From: Hyphomicrobiales bacterium
GTDB taxonomy: Bacteria; Pseudomonadota; Alphaproteobacteria; Rhizobiales; Rhizobiaceae
Assembly (NCBI GenBank): GCA_900472575.1
Contig: UCIV01000018.1
Coordinates: 62,001-126,000, forward strand
DNA length: 64,000 nucleotides
Direction: 5' to 3'
A model generated the notes under the pieces. The model saw only the letters and a program-made list of their open reading frames with translations. It made no database searches and had not been told where the DNA came from. Positions 1 to 9,187 of the stretch are shown here, piece after piece. Both the position numbers and the translations under genes were made by a program. Position 1 is the first letter of the stretch, and the number at the start of each line of letters is the position of its first letter.

Positions 1-1
1 C

Positions 2-313
2 AAGGGCTGGCCGATGAAGAAGAAACAGCCGCATGAGGCAGCAGAGATCGAAGCCTGGCAGGAAGCAGGTGTGCGCGGGGGAGCGCGAAAAAAGCCGGTC
101 GGCCGTTACACCTATCTCAAATGGCTGGACAATGGCGATGTTGCGCCCTGTGTCGTCGACGTTTTTCAAGTCGAAGTGGCGGAGGTGGAGAAGGACTTCA
201 AGGAACGTGGCCAGCGTGAGATTGTCTGGCTTTCACCCAGTGAAGCCGCATATCGCGTCCGTGAAGTCGAACTCAAATCGCTGATCATCGACTTCAAGCC
301 GAAGAAGAAATAG
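2..313 (+). CDS. Nudix hydrolase, 5' end cut by window edge
   Basis: C-terminal about 103 residues of a Nudix hydrolase. The reading frame is open from base 2, so the true start lies outside the window. Residues KGWPMKKKQPHEAAEIEAW followed by QEAGV match the end of the Nudix box of the diphosphoinositol-polyphosphate phosphohydrolase-like subgroup, which cleaves nucleoside diphosphates linked to another group. The canonical REUxEExGU reads IEAWQEAGV here: the arginine is Ile and the first of the paired glutamates is Gln, while the other two glutamates are kept. The tail is basic and ends KPKKK. The next gene is convergent, seven bases downstream. Confidence 0.85.
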   Translation, partial: KGWPMKKKQPHEAAEIEAWQEAGVRGGARKKPVGRYTYLKWLDNGDVAPCVVDVFQVEVAEVEKDFKERGQREIVWLSPSEAAYRVREVELKSLIIDFKPKKK

Positions 314-319
314 CGCCGC

Positions 320-847
320 TCAACCCAGAGCGGAAAGGACGAAATCGGCACGCTCGACAACAGAGACCTTCGGCAGGATCATCACCTCATAGCCGAGTTT
401 GGGATAAGCTGCGGCAAGGCGTTCATATTCCGCAACCGCATCATCAAGCGAATGCAGCCGCTCGGCGTCCCCTTCATAGATTTCCGGCCACGGCGGTGTC
501 ATGAAAACCGTCGGATGATACGGATGGATCTCATTCAATCGCTCGACCATAGGCTCTCCGGTCACCTGTTCCAATGCGACGGCGGCATCGACCAGCCCGC
601 GATCGAAGAACGTCCAGCCTGTATTCCCGGCAGCAGCCTGCCTGTCGGCAACCGCCATATCGATCGCCAGCCGCGCAAAGGCGGCAAGATCCACCCAGGG
701 CAGCGCTCTCCCCTCGCCTTGCATCTCCTGCCTGACGATCCGTCGTCCCGGCTCCTCGACCACGGAAAATCCACGAGCACCGAGTTCTTCAAGAAGCGTC
801 GACTTGCCTCCACCGGAACATCCGGAAATCACCACGAACCGGTTCAT
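320..847 (-). CDS. AAA family ATPase / small P-loop kinase-like protein
   Basis: A 175-residue protein with an N-terminal Walker A loop, GCSGGGKST (about residues 8-16), then a conserved EEPGRRIVR segment and FFDRGLVDAA, which resembles the substrate/Walker B region of small nucleoside-kinase-like ATPases (AAA_28 type). Such proteins are widespread in rhizobia and their substrate is unknown. I chose the start MNRFVV because GGAGG lies six bases upstream; the longer reading frame to base 892 has no ribosome-binding site. It is convergent with the Nudix gene and faces away from the proline-racemase-family gene. Confidence 0.75.
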   Translation of the reverse strand: MNRFVVISGCSGGGKSTLLEELGARGFSVVEEPGRRIVRQEMQGEGRALPWVDLAAFARLAIDMAVADRQAAAGNTGWTFFDRGLVDAAVALEQVTGEPMVERLNEIHPYHPTVFMTPPWPEIYEGDAERLHSLDDAVAEYERLAAAYPKLGYEVMILPKVSVVERADFVLSALG

Positions 848-971
848 GCATATCCTCCACATGTTGTCGCGACAGCCGTTGCTGGCTAGCATATTTTCGA
901 ATGCGGAAAGCCAACGCCTTCCATTTTGGCTTTTCTGAAAAAAGCGACCCTACTTCCCCAAGGACAAAGCA

Positions 972-2003
972 ATGCGTTCATCCAAGATCATCCACATCGT
1001 CACCTGTCACGCGGAAGGCGAAGTCGGTGATGTCATCGTCGGTGGTGTCGCACCGCCTCCGGGCGATACGATCTGGGAACAGTCGCGCTTTATCGCAAAA
1101 GACCAGACCTTGCGGAATTTCGTTCTCAACGAACCGCGCGGCGGCGTCTTCCGCCACGTCAACCTTCTCGTGCCGCCAAAGAACCCGAAAGCCCAGATGG
1201 GCTGGATCATCATGGAGCCGGAAGACACGCCGCCTATGTCAGGATCGAACTCCATCTGCGTCTCCACCGTCCTTCTCGACAGCGGCATCATCCCGATGAC
1301 CGAACCCGTGACGAAAATGGTTCTGGAAGCTCCGGTGGGATTGGTCGAGGTCGAGGCCGAATGCAGGAACGGCAAGGCCGAGCGGATCACCGTCACCAAC
1401 GTCAAGAGCTTTGCCCAGAAGCTCAGCGCATCGCTCGATGTCCCGGGCCTCGGAACCATCACGGTCGATACCGCCTATGGCGGCGACAGTTTTGTTGTCA
1501 TCGATCCCGACGAGATCGGCATCGATCTCATTCCAGAAAATGCCCGGCTGATCGCCGAAACCGGCATCAGGATCACCAATGAGGCAAACCGGCAGTTGGG
1601 CTTTTCGCATCCGGAAGACATCGGCTGGAACCACATCTCCTTCTGCCTGTTTGCCGGCAAAACATATCATGAGGACGGCGAACTCACGGCGAAATCCGTC
1701 GTCGCCATCCAGCCCGGCAAGATCGACCGCTCTCCGACCGGCACTGCCGTCTCGGCACGCATGGCCCTGCTTCACGCACGCGGCCAGATGAAGGAAGGCG
1801 AAACCTTGACCGGCATCTCTATCATTGGCACACGCTTCGTCGGAAAGATCGTCAGGGAAACGGAAATCGCCGGAAACAAGGCCATCATCCCCTCGATCAC
1901 CGGCCGTGCCTGGATAAGCGGCACCTCTCAACTGATGCTCGATCCCTCCGACCCCTTCCCCGGCGGCTACAAGCTTTCCGATACCTGGCCGATGCTCACA
2001 TAG
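972..2003 (+). CDS. Proline racemase / hydroxyproline epimerase-dehydratase family protein
   Basis: 343 residues, the usual length of the proline racemase superfamily, whose members epimerise proline or 4-hydroxyproline or dehydrate trans-3-hydroxy-L-proline. Typical family segments are visible: [15 protein letters not shown] near the N terminus, EPRGG, a first active-site region MSGSNSICV and a second, DRSPTGTA. The two catalytic positions, usually Cys/Cys, Ser/Cys or Cys/Thr, read Ser90 and Thr256 here, which is atypical and makes the exact reaction uncertain. The gene stands alone; a minus-strand AraC gene ends just after it. Confidence 0.8.
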   Translation: MRSSKIIHIVTCHAEGEVGDVIVGGVAPPPGDTIWEQSRFIAKDQTLRNFVLNEPRGGVFRHVNLLVPPKNPKAQMGWIIMEPEDTPPMSGSNSICVSTVLLDSGIIPMTEPVTKMVLEAPVGLVEVEAECRNGKAERITVTNVKSFAQKLSASLDVPGLGTITVDTAYGGDSFVVIDPDEIGIDLIPENARLIAETGIRITNEANRQLGFSHPEDIGWNHISFCLFAGKTYHEDGELTAKSVVAIQPGKIDRSPTGTAVSARMALLHARGQMKEGETLTGISIIGTRFVGKIVRETEIAGNKAIIPSITGRAWISGTSQLMLDPSDPFPGGYKLSDTWPMLT

Positions 2004-2013
2004 GTAATCGTCC

Positions 2014-2922
2014 TCACTCCACCTCACCCAGATGATGGCGAACCCACTTCATTTCCTCAGACGCGGTGCGTCCGAAATGTCGCCGGAAATCTCTCGCAAA
2101 TTGCGAGGTGCTCGCGTATCCGACCGATGTGGCCACGTCGGTGATCTTGCCGCGGCGCGCAATCATCAGCCTCGCCTCGTGCAACCGCATCGCCTTGACA
2201 TATTGTATCGGGCTACTGCCGGTCAGCTCCTTGAAATGACTGTGGTAGGACGGCACGCTCATCCCGGCATTGCTCGCCAAGTCTACGACAGAGATGCCTG
2301 CGCCGTAGTTCTCCCTGAGAAATTTGAGGCTTCGGACAACGCGTCCTGCTGCCCCGTCCTGCTGCAGAGCCGCGATCATCGCGCCGCCCTGCGGGCCGAC
2401 AAGCACCCGGTAATGAAGCTCGCGAAGAATGCCGCTCCCCAGAACGGTAACCTCGATGGGATCGCCAAGCGCCGTCAGCAATCGCAGCAACACGTCCGCA
2501 ATACCGGCATCCATCCGGCTTGAGATCAGGCTTCGCGGTTGGCCTGCTCCGATATCGCCATGCGCCGTAACCAGCGCTGCAATTTCGGCTGCAAGCGCCA
2601 TGTCGAACTCGACATAGACGGCCAGAAGCGGACGCTCGCTGCTGGCAATCGACCCCATCCTGAACGGCACCGGCATGGAGACGGCAAGATAATGCTCCTC
2701 GTCATACAGGTAGACCTGGTCATCGAGCATTCCCTGCTTGCGTCCCTGCAGCACGAACACCGCTCCGGGCCTGTAGAGAACCGGCACGTCATTGAGCACG
2801 GTCTCACTCCTCAGCAGCCTCACGCTCTCAAGCCGCGTGGCATTGTAGCCATGGCGGGGAGCAAGCCCAGCGGCAAGTCCGACCAATTTCTCCCGCTCAG
2901 AGAGACCCTCATGCTCATTCAT
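2014..2922 (-). CDS. AraC family transcriptional regulator
   Basis: About 302 residues. The N-terminal two thirds match the AraC_N cupin-like ligand domain (VLYRPGAVFVLQGRKQG and SMPVPFRMG), and the C-terminal 100 residues hold the two helix-turn-helices of the AraC/XylS fold, including VVDLASNAGMSVPSYHSHFK and ITDVATSVGYASTSQFARDF. I took the ATG at 2922; a GTG at 2952 in frame is possible, and neither has a clear Shine-Dalgarno. It is transcribed away from the SDR gene at 3015 across about 90 bases of AT-richer DNA. This arrangement suggests that it controls that gene. Confidence 0.88.
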   Translation of the reverse strand: MNEHEGLSEREKLVGLAAGLAPRHGYNATRLESVRLLRSETVLNDVPVLYRPGAVFVLQGRKQGMLDDQVYLYDEEHYLAVSMPVPFRMGSIASSERPLLAVYVEFDMALAAEIAALVTAHGDIGAGQPRSLISSRMDAGIADVLLRLLTALGDPIEVTVLGSGILRELHYRVLVGPQGGAMIAALQQDGAAGRVVRSLKFLRENYGAGISVVDLASNAGMSVPSYHSHFKELTGSSPIQYVKAMRLHEARLMIARRGKITDVATSVGYASTSQFARDFRRHFGRTASEEMKWVRHHLGEVE

Positions 2923-3014
2923 AGGAATTGACAATATTATTAGAGAATTCACCGTCGAACTTAGCTTCTCACCATATTATTTGCCAAGTCCACGATCAAT
3001 CGAGGACGCATCCC

Positions 3015-3842
3015 ATGAGCAACAGGACATTTTTCATCACCGGAGCCAATTCGGGTTTCGGTCTCGCCATTGCAACCGCCGCCCGCGCCGCAGGCCACAC
3101 CGTCATCGGCACAGTCAGGTCCGAAGCTTCGAGGGCAGACCTTGCCGCGCAGCTGCCGGACATTCACACCGCACTCTGCGACGTCACCGATTTCGACCGC
3201 ATACCCGCGATCGTCGAACAGGTCGAAAAAGATCACGGCCCCGTGGATGTTCTCATCAACAATGCCGGTTACGGCCACGAAGGCGTGCTGGAGGAATCGC
3301 CGATCGAAGAGATGCGGCGCCAGTTCGACGTCAACGTCTTCGGCGCAGTAGCCGTCGCCAAAGCCTTCCTGCCCCGCTTTCGTCGGAGACGCCGTGGTTT
3401 CATCGTCAATGTCACCTCCATGGGCGGCATGATCACAATGCCCGGCATAGGCTATTATTGCGGCAGCAAGTTCGCCCTCCAGGGCATTTCGGAAGTCATG
3501 CGTGCGGAAATGGCGCCCTTCGGCGTGCATGTCACCACACTTTGCCCCGGCTCCTTCCGTACCGATTGGGCAGGACGCTCGATGAGACGCACCGCAAGGT
3601 CGATTGATGACTATGACGCACTGTTCGACCCGATCCGCCAGGCCCGGCAGGAAAAAAGCGGCAGGCAACTGGGTGACCCGGCCAAGCTTGCTGCTGCCGT
3701 CCTGACCGTGATCCAGTCCGATGCACCACCACCGCAATTATTGCTCGGCAGCGATGCGCTGAAATTTGTCTCCGAGAGGATCACCCGTCTGCAGCAGGAG
3801 ATCGATGACTGGAAGGCCGTGACGATCTCGACAGATGGCTGA
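3015..3842 (+). CDS. Short-chain dehydrogenase/reductase (SDR)
   Basis: A 275-residue classical SDR. Visible are the cofactor loop TGANSGFG near the N terminus, the NNAG motif (INNAGYG), the catalytic YxxxK as YYCGSKF, and PGSFRTDWAG after the active site. The small Thr/Arg-rich segment after the first strand (TVRSEASR) suggests NADPH. The start ATG has GAGGA about eight bases upstream; the longer upstream reading frame is not needed. The substrate is unknown. The divergent AraC regulator is the likely controller. Confidence 0.88.
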   Translation: MSNRTFFITGANSGFGLAIATAARAAGHTVIGTVRSEASRADLAAQLPDIHTALCDVTDFDRIPAIVEQVEKDHGPVDVLINNAGYGHEGVLEESPIEEMRRQFDVNVFGAVAVAKAFLPRFRRRRRGFIVNVTSMGGMITMPGIGYYCGSKFALQGISEVMRAEMAPFGVHVTTLCPGSFRTDWAGRSMRRTARSIDDYDALFDPIRQARQEKSGRQLGDPAKLAAAVLTVIQSDAPPPQLLLGSDALKFVSERITRLQQEIDDWKAVTISTDG

Positions 3843-3863
3843 TCGGCCCTGACCGTCTCCGCG

Positions 3864-4205
3864 TCAGTGAAACGCGCGAACCTCGACCGGCGCCCTGCAG
3901 GCAATAGCGGCCTTGCGTCCCCATTCGAGCGCTTCATCCATGTCGGCCGCCTCAAGCACCCAGAAGCCGCCGACATGTTCGCGTGTCTTCAGATAAGGCC
4001 CGTCGGTAATCTCGACCTCGCCGCCCGGCCCCGCTTTCACTGATTTGGCAACCGCGACCGGATGCAGGCCGCCGACGAAAAGCCGGATGCCTGCCGCAAT
4101 CATCTCCTCGTTGAGCACGTCGATATCGCGATGCATCGCCTCGTCTTCGAAGGCGGCGGGATCGTAATCGTCGGGGTGGTGAATGGCGACCAGATAGCGT
4201 GTCAT
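3864..4205 (-). CDS. YCII/DGPF-domain protein
   Basis: 113 residues with the YCII-related fold (DGPF family): RYLVAIHHPDDYDP at the start, then GGEVEITDGPYLKTREHVGGFWVLEAADMDEALEW, where TDGPY is the DGPF-type motif. The ATG at 4205 has a strong GGAGGAGAAA just upstream. These proteins often accompany ECF sigma factors of the ECF42 type. This copy has no sigma gene beside it, whereas the relative at 46129 does. Biochemical function is unknown. Confidence 0.82.
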   Translation of the reverse strand: MTRYLVAIHHPDDYDPAAFEDEAMHRDIDVLNEEMIAAGIRLFVGGLHPVAVAKSVKAGPGGEVEITDGPYLKTREHVGGFWVLEAADMDEALEWGRKAAIACRAPVEVRAFH

Positions 4206-4306
4206 GATTTTCTCCTCCAGCAGAGCGGAAGGCATTCTGCCTTCCTTTCACGCGGAGGACGAGCGGCCGGATAAAAATCCGACACGCTGCCTTATAAATC
4301 TGGACG

Positions 4307-5020
4307 TCAGGCCGTCCGGAGCGAGCCCTGATGCACGACGATACGGGCATGGTAGGGAACGCGGGTATAGAGGTCGAGAATATCCTGGTTGACGAAGCGC
4401 ACGCAACCGGATGATGCCGCCGTGCCGATCGACTTCCATTCCGGCGAACCGTGCAGGCGATAAAGCGTGTCCTGGCCATCCTTGAAGATATAGAGCGCGC
4501 GCGCACCGAGCGGGTTCTTGATGCCGGGCTCCATGCCGCCGGCCTTGACCGAATAGCGCGCCAGCGACGGCTGGCGGGCAACCATCTCGTCCGGCACCTT
4601 CCACCGCGGCCAGGGCTGCCGCCACTGGATGACGCCCTCGCCTTCCCACATAAAACCATCGCGGCCGATGCTGACGCCATAACGCATCGCCGTACCACCC
4701 GGCTCTACGACATAGAGGAATCGGTTGGGGGTATCGACGACGATCGTGTTCGGCTTTTCGCCTGTCGGATCGATAACTCGCTGCCGGTAATATTTCGGGT
4801 CGATCTGCTGATACGGTATGGCCGGAAGCTGGTATCCACCGTCTTCCACAGCCGCATAACGCGCCTGCAGCTCTGCCTCATCGGGAGGACCGATCGGCCG
4901 TTGCGCTGCGACCGGAACGACATTCGGCTGGCTCGTGGTGCTGCAGCCGGCCAGTGCCGCCGTCATGGATACGGAACCAAGCACGAAGCTTCGCCGCGAC
5001 AGGGAAAAAGAAGTGGGCAT
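4307..5020 (-). CDS. L,D-transpeptidase, YkuD/ErfK family, lipoprotein
   Basis: A 237-residue envelope enzyme that should form 3,3-crosslinks in peptidoglycan or attach proteins to it. The N terminus has a twin-arginine segment (SRRSFVLG), a hydrophobic stretch and a lipobox LAGC, so it is probably an exported lipoprotein. The C-terminal YkuD domain shows NRFLYVVEPGG, then HGSPEWKSIGTAASSGCVR with the catalytic His and Cys (HG..SSGCVR). I used the ATG at 5020; a TTG lies one codon upstream. The gene is divergent from choX, with about 230 bases between them. Confidence 0.9.
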   Translation of the reverse strand: MPTSFSLSRRSFVLGSVSMTAALAGCSTTSQPNVVPVAAQRPIGPPDEAELQARYAAVEDGGYQLPAIPYQQIDPKYYRQRVIDPTGEKPNTIVVDTPNRFLYVVEPGGTAMRYGVSIGRDGFMWEGEGVIQWRQPWPRWKVPDEMVARQPSLARYSVKAGGMEPGIKNPLGARALYIFKDGQDTLYRLHGSPEWKSIGTAASSGCVRFVNQDILDLYTRVPYHARIVVHQGSLRTA

Positions 5021-5253
5021 CAATGTTGTTTCCGGGATTGAGCAGATAACGATCAGCTTCTATCCGCCCTGACATGAGTTAGATCAAGTCACAACCGGGG
5101 CATCGGGCTTAGCAAGCGCCTCATCGTGACAATTTTGCCGATACCGGACTGAATGTCGCAAATGACCTGTGTCCTGCGGCGTAAACGCGCATGCTTGCTT
5201 GCAACAGGAAGTTATTGATAATGGCCGGGAACAAGAAAGAACGGGAGCACTTC

Positions 5254-6207
5254 ATGCGCATCCATAAATCGCTGGCCTTCACCGTCGCCGTCTCTGCCGC
5301 TCTATCCGGTTTTGCCGCCAGCGCATCCGCTGCCGAGCCGGCCGCCTGTGGCACCGTCCGCTTCTCCGATGTCGGCTGGACAGACATCACGGCAACCACC
5401 GCAACCGCCTCCGTTCTCCTGAAGGCACTGGGCTACCAGACAGACATCAAGGTCCTGTCCGTGCCCGTCACCTATTCGTCGCTGAAGAACAAGGATATCG
5501 ATGTCTTCCTCGGCAACTGGATGCCGACGCAGGAAGCCGACGTCCGTCCGTTCCTGACCGAAAAGTCGGTCGAATCTTTCGGGCCTAATCTGACCGGCGC
5601 GAAATATACGCTTGCCACCAATGCCAAAGGCGCCGAACTCGGCATCAAGGATTTCAAGGATATCGCCGCTCATGCAGACGCTCTCGGCGGCAAGATCTAC
5701 GGCATCGAGCCGGGCAATGACGGCAACCGCCTGATCCTTGGCATGATCGAGAAGGACACGTTCGGCCTGAAGAAGCTGGAAGTGGTGGAATCCTCCGAGC
5801 AGGGCATGCTCGCGCAGGTCGCCCGTGCCGACAAGGCCGGCGATCCGGTCGTCTTCCTCGGCTGGGAACCGCATCCGATGAACGCCAATTTCAAGCTGAC
5901 CTATCTGACCGGCGGCGATGACGTGTTCGGCCCGAATTTCGGCGGTGCGGAAGTCTACACCAACGTGCGCTCCGGCTTCACCGAGGAATGCCCCAATGTC
6001 GGCACCTTCATCAAGAACCTGAAATTCTCGCTGCCGATGGAAAACGAGATCATGGGCGGCATCCTGAATGACGCAGAAGAGCCGGAAGTCGCTGCGACCG
6101 ACTGGCTGAAGGCCAATGGCGCAGCGATCGAGCCATGGCTGGCCGGCGTCACCACCAAGGACGGCAAGCCGGGCCTTGATGCCGTCAAGGCAGAACTCGG
6201 TCTCTGA
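5254..6207 (+). CDS. choX: Choline/glycine betaine ABC transporter, substrate-binding protein
   Basis: 317 residues with a Sec signal peptide (basic MRIHKS, hydrophobic core, cleavage near ASASA-AEP). The mature part is an OpuAC-type binding protein: SDVGWTDITATTATASVLL, VFLGNWMPTQEAD and FLGWEPHPMN are characteristic of ChoX, the periplasmic choline receptor of Sinorhizobium. The ATG at 5254 is preceded by GGGAG; an upstream in-frame ATG at 5191 is unlikely because it would put 21 hydrophilic residues before the signal peptide. It is the first gene of choXWV, and a hairpin separates it from choW. Confidence 0.93.
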   Translation: MRIHKSLAFTVAVSAALSGFAASASAAEPAACGTVRFSDVGWTDITATTATASVLLKALGYQTDIKVLSVPVTYSSLKNKDIDVFLGNWMPTQEADVRPFLTEKSVESFGPNLTGAKYTLATNAKGAELGIKDFKDIAAHADALGGKIYGIEPGNDGNRLILGMIEKDTFGLKKLEVVESSEQGMLAQVARADKAGDPVVFLGWEPHPMNANFKLTYLTGGDDVFGPNFGGAEVYTNVRSGFTEECPNVGTFIKNLKFSLPMENEIMGGILNDAEEPEVAATDWLKANGAAIEPWLAGVTTKDGKPGLDAVKAELGL

Positions 6208-6218
6208 TCGTTCGACTG

Positions 6219-6242
6219 CAAGGGCCGGTTCTCCGGCCCTTG
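6219..6242 (+). other. Intercistronic hairpin between choX and choW
   Basis: CAAGGGCCGG and CCGGCCCTTG form a perfect 10-bp stem with a TTCT loop, 11 bases after the choX stop. No T-run follows. Hairpins in this position are common after the binding-protein gene of ABC operons, where they protect the upstream mRNA and lower downstream expression. Here that role is inferred. Confidence 0.65.
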
Positions 6243-6279
6243 TCCCCTGCCCGTTTAATATTTTGAGGTGGTACCGGAC

Positions 6280-7140
6280 GTGAACTGGCTACCCGACTGG
6301 CTCGTTGACTCGAGTGGAAAGCTGCGCCTGGGCAATTGGGCGAAAAATGCCGTCGACTGGCTGACGGGCAATGCAAGCTGGTTTTTCGACTGGCTGTCGC
6401 ATATTCTGTCGAAGGTGATCGACGCGCTTCTGGCGGTGCTGCAATATCCGCACCCGTTTCTGCTCATCGCGATCTTCACCGCCCTTGCCTACGGCCTGCG
6501 CCGCTCATTCGGCGTCGCAGCCTTCACCTGTCTCGGCTTGTTGCTGATCTACAATCTCGGCTACTGGAAGGAAACGACCGAGACGCTGGCGCTCGTGCTG
6601 GCGGCCACCGTAGTCAGCATGGCGATCGGCATACCGCTCGGCATCGCAGCGGCACGGCGTGAATGGATTTATCAGGGCATGCGCCCGGTCCTCGACCTGA
6701 TGCAGACCATCCCGACCTTCGTCTATCTCATCCCCGCACTCATCCTTTTCGGCCTCGGCATGGTGCCGGGCCTGATTGCCACCGTCATCTTCGCCATTCC
6801 CGCACCGATCCGGCTTACCCGCCTCGGCATCATTTCCACGCCGGGGGCGCTCACCGAAGCAGCCGTCGCATTCGGCGCCACATCGGGCCAGGTGCTGCGC
6901 AAGGTGGAACTCCCCTACGCGATGCCGCAGATCATGGCGGGCTTGACCCAGACCATCATGCTGTCCCTGTCCATGGTCGTCATTTCCGCGCTTGTCGGTG
7001 CAAATGGCTTGGGCGTGCCGGTCGTGCGGGCGCTCAACACGGTCAACATCGCCCGTGGCTTCGAAGCCGGGCTCTGCATCGTCATCCTCGCCATCATCCT
7101 CGATCGCCTGTTCAAGAGCGGAAAGGCAGATGCGCCATGA
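6280..7140 (+). CDS. choW: Choline ABC transporter, permease
   Basis: 286 residues of a BPD_transp_1 permease in the OpuAB/ProW class. After an N-terminal WL-rich amphipathic stretch there are five to six membrane segments and the EAA loop EAAVAFGATSGQVLRKVELPYAMP, which contacts the ATPase. Two GTG starts are possible. I prefer 6280 because GAGG at 6265-6268 lies 11 bases upstream; that same GAGG would overlap the GTG at 6268. The stop overlaps the choV start (ATGA), so the two are translationally coupled. Confidence 0.9.
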   Translation: MNWLPDWLVDSSGKLRLGNWAKNAVDWLTGNASWFFDWLSHILSKVIDALLAVLQYPHPFLLIAIFTALAYGLRRSFGVAAFTCLGLLLIYNLGYWKETTETLALVLAATVVSMAIGIPLGIAAARREWIYQGMRPVLDLMQTIPTFVYLIPALILFGLGMVPGLIATVIFAIPAPIRLTRLGIISTPGALTEAAVAFGATSGQVLRKVELPYAMPQIMAGLTQTIMLSLSMVVISALVGANGLGVPVVRALNTVNIARGFEAGLCIVILAIILDRLFKSGKADAP

Positions 7141-8210
7141 CCGTCACCTCGACCCGAGACTGCGTCACATTCAGTAATGTCGACATCGTGTTCGGCAACG
7201 AGCCGAAAGCCGCGCTGCCGCTGCTCGATGCTGGCCGAAGCCGCGACGAGATCAGTGCTCAGACCGGCATCGTCGTCGGCGTCTCCAATGCCTCCCTGTC
7301 TATCCGCGAAGGAGAAATCCTCGTCCTGATGGGGCTTTCCGGCTCTGGCAAGTCCACGCTTCTGCGCGCAGTCAATGGCCTTGCTCCCGTGGTGCGCGGC
7401 AACGTCAGCGTCGCTACACCCGCCGGCCCGGTCGATCCCTACAGGGCCAACGCCCGAACACTGCGCGAACTGCGCATGCACACGGTCTCCATGGTCTTCC
7501 AGCAGTTCGGACTTCTGCCGTGGCGGTCGGTTGCCGAAAATGTCGGCTTCGGCCTCGAACTTGCGGGTGTATCGGAAACGGAGCGCAAGCGGCGGGTAGG
7601 CGAACAGCTTGAACTGGTCGGCCTCAGCCAATGGGCGGACCGGCGCGTCGGAGAGCTTTCAGGCGGCATGCAGCAGCGAGTCGGCCTGGCCCGTGCCTTC
7701 GCCACGGGCGCGCCTATCCTGCTGATGGACGAGCCCTTTTCGGCACTCGACCCGCTGATCCGCACAAAACTTCAGGATGAATTGCTGGAATTCCAGCACA
7801 GGTTGAAAAAGACCATCCTCTTCGTCAGCCACGACCTCGACGAAGCCTTCCGCATCGGCAATCGCATCGCCATCATGGAAGGCGGCCAGATCATCCAGTG
7901 CGGCACGCCGCAGGAAATCGTCCGCGATCCGGCTGATGATTACGTCGCCGATTTCGTCCGCCACATGAACCCGATCAGCATGCTGACTGCCGGCGACATT
8001 ATGACGAAAGGCGTCTCGGCCGCGACAAGCGCGGTCCCGATCTCCGCTTCCGCCTCTCCGGATACGCCTCTCGTCGATATCATGGATGGGCTGGCTCGTC
8101 AGCGCGGCACCATCGCCATCGTTGATAACGGCAGCGTGGTCGGCTCGATAACCGCCGATGACGTCGTAACCGGCCTCACACGGCATCGGCTGCGCGACAA
8201 CCGTGGATAG
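7137..8210 (+). CDS. choV: Choline ABC transporter, ATP-binding protein
   Basis: 357 residues. It has Walker A GLSGSGKST, the QuatAmm-type VFQQFGLLPWRSV, signature LSGGMQQR, Walker B ILLMDEPFSALD and the switch His in VSHDLDEA. A C-terminal segment of about 80 residues (from ISMLTAGDIM) looks like a shortened CBS-type regulatory part, as in ProV/OpuAA proteins that sense ionic strength. Its start overlaps the choW stop by four bases. It energises uptake of choline or betaine bound by ChoX. Confidence 0.92.
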   Translation: MTVTSTRDCVTFSNVDIVFGNEPKAALPLLDAGRSRDEISAQTGIVVGVSNASLSIREGEILVLMGLSGSGKSTLLRAVNGLAPVVRGNVSVATPAGPVDPYRANARTLRELRMHTVSMVFQQFGLLPWRSVAENVGFGLELAGVSETERKRRVGEQLELVGLSQWADRRVGELSGGMQQRVGLARAFATGAPILLMDEPFSALDPLIRTKLQDELLEFQHRLKKTILFVSHDLDEAFRIGNRIAIMEGGQIIQCGTPQEIVRDPADDYVADFVRHMNPISMLTAGDIMTKGVSAATSAVPISASASPDTPLVDIMDGLARQRGTIAIVDNGSVVGSITADDVVTGLTRHRLRDNRG

Positions 8211-8342
8211 ATGAACGTTAACCGCAAGTAGATGGTGCGCAAACTTGACGCGGCAAGGCCTCTTTTGCGGCAGTGAATTAAATGATATGAAAATAAAGCA
8301 TTATCAAAATTCAAACCTCGAAATTCAACCAGAGAGTGACGG

Positions 8343-9059
8343 ATGGCCGAACAGGCCCAGTTATTGCGCCCGACAGATGACGAGGCACGCGAGCTTGCTC
8401 GCACGCTTCTGCGCAGTGCACGCTACATGTCACTCGGTGTTCTTGATCCGGTAACCGGCTTTCCATCCGTGAGCAGGGCATTGACGGCCATCGATCTCGA
8501 TGGTGTTCCGGTCGTGCTCGTTTCTGCCCTCTCGGGCCATACCAAAGGCCTGAAGGATGATTCTCGTTGCTCGCTGCTTGCAGGCGAACCGGGTAAGGGT
8601 GATCCGCTGGCCCATGCCCGTATTACCGTTTTCTGCGAGGCCCAGCCGGTTGGCCGGGACAGCGCAATCCATCAAAGGATTCGCGCGCGTTTCCTGAGAC
8701 GCCATGCCAAGGCGCAACTTTACGTCGATTTTCCTGATTTCAGGTTTTACCGATTGGTTCCCGTTCAAGCGTCGCTGAACGGAGGCTTCGGGCGCGCCTA
8801 TGCATTGGGTGGCGAAGATTTGCTTTTTCCGCTCTCGGCAGACGAATCATCGTGGCTGAAACTGCAGAACGAACTGGCAGAAAAGCCTTTGGAAGCTGCG
8901 AATTTTGCGCATCGCCTAGGGCTTGGAGACAAGAATTGGAGATTCGGATTGGTTGATCCCGCCGGGATTGACCTCGTTTCGAGCGATGTACTCGTCCGGC
9001 ACGAGTTTCAGCATCGACTAGACTTGCCGGAAGACGTCATACATTATATCTGCAAATAA
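8343..9059 (+). CDS. HugZ-like haem utilisation / pyridoxamine-phosphate-oxidase-fold protein
   Basis: 238 residues with an N-terminal split-barrel flavin/haem-binding domain (YMSLGVLDPVTGFPSVSRA, VLVSALSGHTKGLKDD, CSLLAGEPGKGDPLAH) and a C-terminal DUF2470-like domain with HRLGLGDKNWRFGLVDPAGIDLV. HugZ-type proteins bind and degrade haem in iron uptake. I infer that role from the family; no haem transporter gene is adjacent. Upstream is an AT-rich promoter region with the dyad TGATA-N14-TATCA at 8283-8306, which does not match an RirA or Irr operator I know. Confidence 0.8.
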   Translation: MAEQAQLLRPTDDEARELARTLLRSARYMSLGVLDPVTGFPSVSRALTAIDLDGVPVVLVSALSGHTKGLKDDSRCSLLAGEPGKGDPLAHARITVFCEAQPVGRDSAIHQRIRARFLRRHAKAQLYVDFPDFRFYRLVPVQASLNGGFGRAYALGGEDLLFPLSADESSWLKLQNELAEKPLEAANFAHRLGLGDKNWRFGLVDPAGIDLVSSDVLVRHEFQHRLDLPEDVIHYICK

Positions 9060-9187
9060 ACTAAAATGTAGCTTGAACTACCCGAAATTTAGGGGATGTA
9101 CAAATTCCGCCTGTGCCGCCTAACATCACCGGATAAGAATATTTGGTGAATTGCGCGGCCACTTTGGAGACGAGGTGAAGAGAACTT

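Noticed and set aside
5021..5253. FNR/FixK box near TTAGATCAAG between the L,D-transpeptidase and choX
   Set aside because: Only one half (ATCAA) is present; the TTGAT partner at the right distance is missing.
8283..8306. TGATA-N14-TATCA as an iron-responsive operator of the HugZ-like gene
   Set aside because: The spacing does not match the RirA (TGA-N9-TCA type) or Irr motifs I know, so I record only a dyad.
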